A stretch of 29,106 bases of DNA. It comes from Bacillota bacterium (GTDB lineage: Bacteria; Bacillota; Clostridia; Christensenellales; Pumilibacteraceae). Position numbers and translations under genes: made by a program. The notes beneath the pieces were generated by a model that saw only the letters and a program-made list of their open reading frames with translations, had not been told where the DNA came from and ran no database searches. Location of the stretch: assembly GCA_009787685.1 (NCBI GenBank), contig WQSV01000003.1, forward strand, positions 1 through 29,106, written 5' to 3'. This document shows, in pieces, positions 1-5,617 of this stretch; the stretch's first letter is position 1, and the number at the start of each line of letters is the position of its first letter.

Positions 1-137
1 AAGCCATACTCACTTGATTTTTGCAAAAACCATTCGAGTGCGTGATGACATTCTTTTCCGAATGGCATTGTTGGGGTTGCGGTTTTGAGGTCTTCAACTG
101 ATGGAATTTGCAGAAGTTCTTTAAGGTCTTTTAACAT
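1..137 (-). CDS. M20-family dipeptidase (PepV-like), 5' part only
   Basis: Only the first 45 codons are in the window; the gene runs off the left edge. The N-terminus (MLKDLKELLQIPSV, then TPTMPFGKECHHALEWFL) matches the start of M20 metallopeptidases of the PepV/Sapep type, where a short Leu-rich helix ending in IPSV is followed by a PFG motif. Such enzymes are cytoplasmic Zn-dependent dipeptidases that complete peptide breakdown; no metal ligands are visible in this fragment. The ATG at 137-135 has a good ribosome binding site, AGGAG at 147-143, five bases upstream. The gene is divergent from gltX, and the heptamer-arm repeat at 152-219 lies in the shared upstream region. Family assignment is moderately sure; substrate is unknown. 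Confidence 0.6.
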   Translation of the reverse strand, partial: MLKDLKELLQIPSVEDLKTATPTMPFGKECHHALEWFLQKSSEYG

Positions 138-151
138 GGTAGCTCCTTTTG

Positions 152-219
152 ATTGAATATTGAATAGGTAAAGATAAAAAAATAATTTATCAACACATAT
201 TCCATATTCAATATTCAAC
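152..219. repeat. Heptamer-arm repeat element, intergenic copy
   Basis: The left arm (153-165, TTGAATATTGAAT) is the exact reverse complement of 206-218. Between them lies an AT-rich core containing AAAAAATAATTTATCAACAC. Each arm is built from 7-bp units (TATTGAA; ATATTCA). The core matches the cores of in-frame copies in mnmE, pheT and the P-type ATPase gene. It lies between the divergent peptidase and gltX genes. Confidence 0.75.
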
Positions 220-229
220 AATAAAACAT

Positions 230-258
230 TTGCTTTTATTTCGTGTTTCTAGTATACT
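230..258 (+). promoter_or_regulatory. gltX promoter, leaderless spacing
   Basis: TTGCTT (230-235), a 17-bp spacer and TATACT (253-258). The -10 box ends six bases before the ATG at 265, so transcription should start at or next to the A of the start codon. No ribosome binding site is present. Confidence 0.7.
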
Positions 259-264
259 ACTTCC

Positions 265-1812
265 ATGGGCACAAGTAAAGTAAATTTGGACAAAAAAGTT
301 AAAACTCGTTTCGCTCCGTCTCCAACGGGATTTTTGCACATTGGTGGACTTCGAACGGCATTATATGCATATCTCTATGCAAAAAAGCATGGGGGCGATT
401 TTATTTTGAGAATTGAGGACACTGACCAAGAAAGGGAAGTCGAGGGCGCGAAAGAAGTTATTTATTCAACGCTTCGTGAATGTGGTGTTCATTATTCTGA
501 GGGGCCCGATGTTGGCGGTGAATTTGGGCCATATATTCAAAGCGAAAGAAGAGCGATTTATGCGAAGTATGCGGAAAAGCTTTTGGCGACGGGAGCTGCG
601 TATCGTTGCTTTTGTTCAATGCACAATGCACAATGCACAACGCACAATGGTTGTGAAAGTGAGGAGGTTGATGAATATATAGAGGCTGACCGCCTGTCGT
701 CGGTCGCGGAACAAAGTAGCGGGAGAGCAATGGTCGCCCCTACAGTCATTTCAAAATACAACAAAAAATGCTTGCAGCTATCAAAAAAGCAAATAGAGGA
801 AAATATTAAAAAAAATGTTCCATTTTGCATTCGTCAAAATGTTCCAACAGAGGGATTTTCTGAATATGAAGATATGGTGTTTGGAAAAATAACGGTTCCA
901 AATGCGGATTTGGAAGACAATGTTCTTTTGAAATCTGATGGATTTCCGACTTATAATTTTGCAAATGTTGTCGACGATTATTTAATGGGAATAAACTATG
1001 TTATTCGCGGAACGGAATATCTCTCATCAACTCCAAAGTATAATCTATTGTATGAAGCATTTGGCTGGGAAATCCCGAAATATATTCACTTGCAACCAAT
1101 AATGAAAGATGCAAAACAAAAGCTTTCAAAAAGGCATGGTGCGGCGTCTTATGACGACTTTGTCAAAAAAGGCTTTTTGCGTGATGCAATACTCAACTAT
1201 ATTGCGCTTCTTGGTTGGAGCCCGAAGTCAACAGAAGAAAAATTTGACCTAAAGCAGTTGGAAGAAAAATTTTCTCTTGACGGAATTTCAAGGTCGCCGA
1301 GTATTTTTGATGAAAACAAAATGAGGTTTATAAACTCGCTCTACATCAAAGAATTGAGTGCGGATGAATTCTATTCTCTTGCTGAACCGTTCATGAAAAA
1401 GTGTGAATGGCTAGAAGGATATGATTTGAAATATCTCGCAACGCTTTTGCAAGGAAGATGTGACACTCTCGCAGATGTTTCTCATTTGACGGAGTTTTTG
1501 AAAGAAAATGAATTTGAATCTTTTGAACTGAATAACTTCGTTCATGAAAAGAACAAAACAGATGTTGAGCTTGCAAAAAGAATATTGCCAAAATTGATTG
1601 ATGTTATTAAAAACGGTTTTGACAACCTTAATGAAGAGTTTGCAAAATTTGCCGAAAGTGAATCGTTGAAAAAGGGTCAAGTCATGTGGATTTTTCGAAT
1701 CGCAATCACGGGCGCGATCACGACATGTGGAGGAGCAGGAGAAATGGCGAAGTTGTTGGGGGCGAAAAAATGTGAATACAGACTAAAGGCTGTCGTGAAG
1801 AGAATTAGTTAA
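265..1812 (+). CDS. gltX: Glutamyl-tRNA synthetase (class I)
   Basis: Charges tRNA-Glu (and possibly tRNA-Gln, as in many Gram-positive bacteria) with glutamate in the cytoplasm. RFAPSPTGFLHIGGLRTALYA (residues 15-35) carries the HIGH-like signature, LRIEDTD (48-54) follows, and KLSKRHG (286-292) is the KMSKS equivalent. The C-terminal half is the helical anticodon-binding region. At 515 residues it is about 25-30 longer than usual. The excess lies between CFC (116-118) and KYNKKC (164-169), where the DNA is a 7-bp tandem repeat (617-650) followed by a second repeat-like segment (682-747), both read in frame. The start is the ATG six bases after a -10 box, without a ribosome binding site. smpB and mnmE follow in the same direction. 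Confidence 0.95.
   Translation: MGTSKVNLDKKVKTRFAPSPTGFLHIGGLRTALYAYLYAKKHGGDFILRIEDTDQEREVEGAKEVIYSTLRECGVHYSEGPDVGGEFGPYIQSERRAIYAKYAEKLLATGAAYRCFCSMHNAQCTTHNGCESEEVDEYIEADRLSSVAEQSSGRAMVAPTVISKYNKKCLQLSKKQIEENIKKNVPFCIRQNVPTEGFSEYEDMVFGKITVPNADLEDNVLLKSDGFPTYNFANVVDDYLMGINYVIRGTEYLSSTPKYNLLYEAFGWEIPKYIHLQPIMKDAKQKLSKRHGAASYDDFVKKGFLRDAILNYIALLGWSPKSTEEKFDLKQLEEKFSLDGISRSPSIFDENKMRFINSLYIKELSADEFYSLAEPFMKKCEWLEGYDLKYLATLLQGRCDTLADVSHLTEFLKENEFESFELNNFVHEKNKTDVELAKRILPKLIDVIKNGFDNLNEEFAKFAESESLKKGQVMWIFRIAITGAITTCGGAGEMAKLLGAKKCEYRLKAVVKRIS
617..650 (+). repeat. In-frame TGCACAA heptamer tandem inside gltX
   Basis: About four 7-bp units (TGCACAA three times, then CGCACAA) read in frame as MHNAQCTTHNG, residues 119-129 of GltX. 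The position is the variable stretch after the CFC motif, where length changes may be tolerated. The same heptamer style occurs in the arms of the other repeats in this window. Confidence 0.7.
682..747 (-). repeat. Second repeat-like segment in gltX, in frame
   Basis: On the minus strand this begins with TGTAGGGGCGACC and runs through GC-rich hairpin-forming DNA (GACCG at 688-692 pairs with CGGTC at 701-705). Its composition differs sharply from the surrounding AT-rich gene. It encodes residues of about 140-161 (EADRLSSVAEQ then SGRAMVAPT), which have no counterpart in typical GltX. From memory, TGTAGGGGCGACC-type sequences recur as dispersed repeats in gut Firmicutes; this was not checked. 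Confidence 0.5.
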
Positions 1813-1877
1813 TAGTGAATTTTTGTTGTAAAAATATTTAAAAACTGTTTCAACCGACACTATTCACTATTCATTAC
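1812..1877 (+). repeat. Heptamer-arm repeat upstream of smpB
   Basis: Left arm AATAGTGAAT, right arm CACTATTCACTATTCATT. Positions 1815-1846 are a perfect 32-bp inverted match to 2361-2392 on the other side of smpB. The element ends about five bases before the smpB start codon. Confidence 0.75.
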
Positions 1878-1881
1878 TAGA

Positions 1882-2328
1882 ATGAAAATAATAGACAAAA
1901 ACAAAAAAGCATTTCATGATTATTTTATTGAAGAGAGCATTGAGGCAGGAATTGTCCTTGAAGGAAACGAAGTGAAAAGCGTGAAAATGGGCGGAGTTTC
2001 GCTCAGAGACGCCTTTTGTCATTTTGACAAAGGGGAGCTTTTTCTTAAGAATTGTCATATTAATCCATATGAAAAAGGTTCATACTTCAACGCTGAGCCA
2101 AGACGAAACAGAAAATTGCTTCTTAACAAAAGCGAAATAAAGAAACTAGTTGGCAAAATCGCTCAAAAGGGATTAACGCTTGTCCCAACAAAAATCTATT
2201 TTAAAGGAAACTATGTCAAAGTCGAAATTGGACTTGCAAGAGGAAAAAAACAACACGACAAACGAGTAACCTTGAAAGAGAAAGATGTCAAGAGGGAGAG
2301 TGAGAGGGAGATAGCGAGATTGAAATAG
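1882..2328 (+). CDS. smpB: SsrA-binding protein SmpB
   Basis: SmpB binds tmRNA and delivers it to stalled ribosomes for trans-translation. The 148-residue length is typical. NKKAFHDYFIEESIEAGIVLEG (residues 7-28) and NEVKSVK (29-35) form the start of the OB-fold, and YEKGSYFNAEPRRNRKLLL (63-81) is the characteristic central segment. KKQHDKRVTLKEKD near the C-terminus is the basic tail that enters the mRNA channel. The ATG at 1882 directly follows a repeat and has no recognisable ribosome binding site. The gene sits between gltX and mnmE and is flanked on both sides by inverted copies of one repeat. No tmRNA gene is visible here. Confidence 0.95.
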   Translation: MKIIDKNKKAFHDYFIEESIEAGIVLEGNEVKSVKMGGVSLRDAFCHFDKGELFLKNCHINPYEKGSYFNAEPRRNRKLLLNKSEIKKLVGKIAQKGLTLVPTKIYFKGNYVKVEIGLARGKKQHDKRVTLKEKDVKRESEREIARLK

Positions 2329-2339
2329 CTAATGACAAA

Positions 2340-2400
2340 TGTGAATAACGGTTGTTAAAGAGTTTTTAAATATTTTTACAACAAAAATTCACTGTTCACT
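2340..2400 (-). repeat. Heptamer-arm repeat upstream of mnmE, inverted copy
   Basis: Carries the exact reverse complement (2361-2392) of 1815-1846, so smpB lies between two opposed copies. The right end (TTCACTGTTCACT) is the heptamer arm. It ends about eight bases before the mnmE start codon. Confidence 0.75.
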
Positions 2401-2408
2401 AAAAAATC

Positions 2409-3866
2409 ATGAAAAAACAAAAGAACCAAAAAACTCCTCCCCAGTCCCCTCCAATAGTCGCAATCAGCTCGCCTCGCGGGACGGGTGCGATTTCAATCAT
2501 CCGACTATCAGGAGAGGGTGTTCATGAAATAGCAAAAAGGCTTGTGACTGTCAAAGAAACAATCAAGCCGAAGTTTTTGCATTACGGTTTGTTTGAGAGT
2601 GGAGAGTGGAGAGTGGAGAGTGGAGTGGAAGATAAAAACAATTTGACCCTAACTCCAAACTTCAAACTTCAAACGCCACTCTCGAATATAATTCGCGACG
2701 AGGTGATGATTGCGTTTTTCTCTGCTCCCAATTCCTACACGGGTGAGGACATGGTCGAGTTGTTTCCTCATGGCGGAGAATTTTTGACGAATGAGATTTT
2801 GAAATGTTTTATTTCCAAGGGATGTCGAACTGCGGAAAATGGTGAGTTTTCAAAGCGCGCGTTCTTAAATGGAAAGATTGATTTGACGAAAGCGGAAGCG
2901 ATTGTTGACTTGATTCATGCTCAAACAGCGGGGGAAGCGAGAATAGCGTTTGATTCGTTGAGTGGTGGAGTCAAGAATAGCGTTCAAGTTTTGGAGCGCG
3001 AACTCGTTGAAGTCATTGCGAAAATAGCGGTCTGTGTTGACTATCCTGAAGAAGACCTTGAAGAAGTCACAAAGAGCGATGTTCAAAAGAGCGTTAAGAA
3101 AACGCTTGAAAAAGTTGGCGCGCTCATTGCATCCTATGGTCAAGGCAGGCTACTTCGAGAGGGTGTTCGAGTTGCATTGGTTGGGGAAACTAATGTCGGG
3201 AAGTCGTCGCTCATGAACGCGCTCCTAGGTCATGAGAGGTCAATAGTCACTGCAATTGCAGGAACAACTCGGGACTACATTGAAGAGAATTTCTCAATCG
3301 GCGGACAAAAATTTGTTCTCATTGACACGGCGGGTATTCGTGAGAGTGATGACGAAGTTGAAAATATCGGAATCGAAAGAACAAAAAAAATGGTCGACAC
3401 GGCGGACATGGTTTTAGAGTGTGGAGTGTGGAGTGTGGAGAATGGAGTGAATGAGAAAAATAATTTGACTCTAGACTCAAACCCAAAAATAATTATTCGT
3501 GTTCAAAACAAAATTGACATCGCGGAAAAGGTTGAAAATTGTGATATTGGAATCAGTGCGAAAACTGGAGAGGGCATTGAGAAGTTAAAAAAGTTGTTGT
3601 CAGAAAAGTCAAAGGAGTTGACAGCATCTCCATTCTTAACTTCCAGCTCTCCGCTCTCACTAATTTCCAACCCTCGCCACTATGAAGCGCTTGTTCGAGC
3701 AAAAGAGTCACTCGCACTCGCGCTTGAAAACCTCGATTCATTCACCCTTGACTGTGTCAATGTTGATTTGACTGAAGCACTAAATTCAATATCATCAATA
3801 ACAGGCATCAAAGCGACCGATGAGGTTGTCACAGAAATTTTCAAAAACTTCTGCGTTGGGAAATAG
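2409..3866 (+). CDS. mnmE: tRNA uridine-34 modification GTPase MnmE (TrmE)
   Basis: With MnmG, MnmE installs the 5-(carboxymethyl)aminomethyl group on U34 of certain tRNAs. The formyl-THF-binding N-domain opens with GTGAISIIRLSG (25-36) and includes YTGEDMVELFPHGG (110-123). The G domain has GETNVGKSS (259-267), GTTRD (285-289), DTAG (307-310) and NKID (367-370). The C-terminus FCVGK keeps the family CxGK cysteine. At 485 residues it is about 25-30 longer than usual. Two insertions account for this: residues 63-92 (2595-2683) and about 337-363 (3417-3490), both made of 7-bp repeats plus a core encoding EDKNNLTL or NEKNNLTL. A third, weaker candidate is at 3621-3661. The ATG at 2409 lacks a ribosome binding site. 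Confidence 0.95.
   Translation: MKKQKNQKTPPQSPPIVAISSPRGTGAISIIRLSGEGVHEIAKRLVTVKETIKPKFLHYGLFESGEWRVESGVEDKNNLTLTPNFKLQTPLSNIIRDEVMIAFFSAPNSYTGEDMVELFPHGGEFLTNEILKCFISKGCRTAENGEFSKRAFLNGKIDLTKAEAIVDLIHAQTAGEARIAFDSLSGGVKNSVQVLERELVEVIAKIAVCVDYPEEDLEEVTKSDVQKSVKKTLEKVGALIASYGQGRLLREGVRVALVGETNVGKSSLMNALLGHERSIVTAIAGTTRDYIEENFSIGGQKFVLIDTAGIRESDDEVENIGIERTKKMVDTADMVLECGVWSVENGVNEKNNLTLDSNPKIIIRVQNKIDIAEKVENCDIGISAKTGEGIEKLKKLLSEKSKELTASPFLTSSSPLSLISNPRHYEALVRAKESLALALENLDSFTLDCVNVDLTEALNSISSITGIKATDEVVTEIFKNFCVGK
2595..2683 (+). repeat. In-frame heptamer-arm repeat, mnmE copy 1
   Basis: An 89-bp element with perfect 8-bp terminal inverted repeats, GAGAGTGG (2595-2602) and CCACTCTC (2676-2683). 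The left arm is four GAGAGTG units, the core reads GATAAAAACAATTTGACC, and the right arm carries CTTCAAA units. It is read through as part of MnmE in the loop just before the YTGEDMVEL motif. Confidence 0.8.
3417..3490 (+). repeat. In-frame heptamer-arm repeat, mnmE copy 2
   Basis: Left arm of GAGTGTG units (3417-3441), then the core GAGAAAAATAATTTGACTCT, then a degenerate right arm (ACTCAAACCCAAAA). It encodes roughly ECGVWSVENGVNEKNNLTL, placed inside the G domain between the strand after DTAG and the NKID motif. Confidence 0.75.
3621..3661. repeat. Possible heptamer arm remnant, mnmE copy 3
   Basis: CTCCATTCTTAACTTCC followed by AGCTCTCCGCTCTCAC resembles a right arm of the GAGAGTG type on the opposite strand. 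It encodes a low-complexity stretch (TASPFLTSSSPLSLIS, residues 405-420) in MnmE. No core is visible, so this is tentative. Confidence 0.35.
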
Positions 3867-4008
3867 GGTCTTCAAACCTTTTGACGGAGAGTGCAAACAT
3901 AAGCAGAACTCGATAAAGCAGTTGAAAACTGTTGAACAAGGGTTTTCAAGCCTCTCTGTTGGGATTTAACTAGTAATAGCAGTTTCTGAACAAGAGTGTT
4001 GAAAACAC

Positions 4009-4037
4009 TTGACAAATAAAAATCAGTGCAATTTAAA
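4009..4037 (+). promoter_or_regulatory. Promoter of the small zinc-ribbon membrane protein gene
   Basis: Perfect -35 TTGACA (4009-4014), a 17-bp spacer and a weak -10 TTTAAA (4032-4037). Unlike several neighbours, it leaves a leader of about 40 nt containing AAGGAG. Confidence 0.45.
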
Positions 4038-4083
4038 ACTCCAAAATACATGAAAAAAAGAAGAAGGAGAATAAAATCATAAA

Positions 4084-4440
4084 ATGTGTGAAATTTGTGG
4101 GGTTGCAATTGAGATTGAAAAGATAGTTTGCAGCAAGTGCAGGACAAAAGAAAGAAAAAGAGGTTTAAGGGGTGCTATTGTTAGTGCTGCAATTGCGACA
4201 GTTGTCATGATATTTTTTCTGGCGCTTTTGCCAACTGTTTTGAGGTATTTTAATGTTCCGCTTGTGGTTGTTCCCGGAATTTTTAGTCTTGTTGCGATTG
4301 GATTTGGAATAAAAGCGATGACAGATGGAATAAAAGGATTGAAAAGAAAAGACTTGTTTCACATTTTAACTTTAAATATCTCAATTGTTGCGTTGCAAAT
4401 ATCAATAATGATTTTTAGTATAATGTTTTTGATAACATAA
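4084..4440 (+). CDS. Small zinc-ribbon membrane protein, function unknown
   Basis: A 118-residue protein not recognised as a named family. The N-terminus (MCEICG, then VCSKCRTKE) has two CxxC pairs, C2/C5 and C16/C19, which suggest a small zinc-ribbon facing the cytoplasm. Three hydrophobic segments follow at about 31-52, 58-78 and 94-117, with basic GIKGLKRKD between the second and third. An AAGGAG lies 13 or more bases before the ATG, longer than ideal, but no better start is available. The gene sits between mnmE and pheS in the same direction, with its own likely promoter. The general plan resembles the 135-residue membrane protein at 20168, but I see no clear sequence homology. Confidence 0.65.
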   Translation: MCEICGVAIEIEKIVCSKCRTKERKRGLRGAIVSAAIATVVMIFFLALLPTVLRYFNVPLVVVPGIFSLVAIGFGIKAMTDGIKGLKRKDLFHILTLNISIVALQISIMIFSIMFLIT

Positions 4441-4446
4441 AATGAA

Positions 4447-4475
4447 TTGCATTAAAATTTTAAAGGTGATATAAT
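4447..4475 (+). promoter_or_regulatory. pheS promoter, near-leaderless
   Basis: TTGCAT (4447-4452), a 17-bp spacer and TATAAT (4470-4475) preceded by TGA, making an extended -10. The -10 ends eight bases before the pheS ATG, leaving almost no leader. Confidence 0.7.
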
Positions 4476-4483
4476 AAAACAAT

Positions 4484-5539
4484 ATGAACAAACTACACGA
4501 AATAAAAGACGAATTTGTTTTGAAAATTCAGCCTGTGGCATCAAGTGAGGAGCTTGACGTGATTAGGGTTGAATTTTTGGGAAAGAAGGGAAAGGTTCAA
4601 GAACTTCTCAATGCTTTGGGGGCAGTTCCAAAAGAAGAAAGACGGGAAATGGGACAAGCGCTCAATGAGTTGAAGAATGCTATTAGTTCTGAGATTGAAG
4701 AAAAGGGCAAGAGAATTAAAGAAGCGGAACTGAATGCAAAGATTGCGATGACGACTCTTTATGATGCTTCACTTCCATATGAAGCGAAGTCTGGATCTCT
4801 TCATCCAATAACAAAAATCATCAATGAACTTGAAGATATTTTTGCATCAATGGGTTTTTCTATTGAAGATTATTCTGAAGCAGTTTCCGACTTTGAATGT
4901 TTCACTTCACTCAACATTCCAGAACATCATCCAGCAAGAGATATGCAGGACACATTTTACTTAGAGAATGAATCAGGACAAAATCCCAAACTTCTAAAAA
5001 CTCACACTTCCGCTGCTCAAAATGCGTTAATGAAAAAGTATGGCGCGCCACTTAGGGCAATTTTTCCGGGAAGATGTTTTCGGAACGAAGCGACAGACGC
5101 GACCCATGAGAACACTTTTTTTCAAATGGAAGGCATGATGATTGACGAGGGAGTTTCAATTTCAAACTTGATTTATTTCATGAAAACAATGCTTAGTAAA
5201 GTGTTCGAACGTGATGTTGAAGTTCGTCTTCGCCCGGGTTATTTCCCGTTCGTTGAACCGGGGTTTGAGTTGGATATTAAGTGCTTGATTTGTGGTGGAC
5301 AGGAGTCTGAAAGTGGTGCGAAGGGATGTCCGAGTTGCAAGCATTCTGGTTGGCTTGAACTTTGTCCATGCGGAATGATTCACCCGAATGTTTTGAAACA
5401 AGGAGATATTGACACAGAAAAATATAGCGGTTTTGCTTTTGGGCTTGGGTTGACAAGACTGGCGATGATGAAATTTGCTGTTAAAGACATCAGAGTTTTC
5501 AATGGCGGAAAGATTGAGGAACTGAAAATCAAAGCATAA
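4484..5539 (+). CDS. pheS: Phenylalanyl-tRNA synthetase alpha subunit
   Basis: Catalytic subunit of the alpha2-beta2 enzyme that charges tRNA-Phe. The N-terminal coiled coil (about 1-90) contacts the tRNA. The class II core begins near GSLHPITKIINELEDIFASMGF (about 104-125). Motif 2 is in FPGRCFRNEATDATHENTFFQMEG (about 200-223), and motif 3 is GFAFGLGLTRLAMMKF near the C-terminus. A Cys-rich segment (CLICGG, then CPSCKHSGWLELCPCGMIHP) precedes it, as in other bacterial PheS, but here with a longer gap between the Cys pairs. Length is typical. The stop codon lies inside the repeat upstream of pheT. Read with pheT. Confidence 0.96.
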   Translation: MNKLHEIKDEFVLKIQPVASSEELDVIRVEFLGKKGKVQELLNALGAVPKEERREMGQALNELKNAISSEIEEKGKRIKEAELNAKIAMTTLYDASLPYEAKSGSLHPITKIINELEDIFASMGFSIEDYSEAVSDFECFTSLNIPEHHPARDMQDTFYLENESGQNPKLLKTHTSAAQNALMKKYGAPLRAIFPGRCFRNEATDATHENTFFQMEGMMIDEGVSISNLIYFMKTMLSKVFERDVEVRLRPGYFPFVEPGFELDIKCLICGGQESESGAKGCPSCKHSGWLELCPCGMIHPNVLKQGDIDTEKYSGFAFGLGLTRLAMMKFAVKDIRVFNGGKIEELKIKA

Positions 5540-5606
5540 CACATAACGCATAACGAGAGATAGAATTTTAACAATCATTATTCGTTATGAGTTAAGTGTT
5601 GTGCAT
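5534..5606. repeat. Heptamer-arm repeat between pheS and pheT
   Basis: Left arm GCATAAC-ACATAAC-GCATAACG (5534-5555); right arm CGTTATGAGTTAAGTGTTGTGC (5583-5604) is its degenerate complement, also with a 7-bp period. The left arm overlaps the last codons of pheS and supplies its TAA stop. The element ends about 12 bases before the pheT ATG. Confidence 0.75.
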
Positions 5607-5617
5607 TAAAAGGCATT

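Noticed and set aside
617..650. Tandem repeats considered as CRISPR
   Set aside because: Units are 7 bp with no spacers and no cas genes are present.
458..830. Minus-strand and alternate-frame open frames over gltX
   Set aside because: They lie entirely within a well-supported gltX frame and owe their openness to the inserted repeats; no promoter, ribosome binding site or family resemblance.
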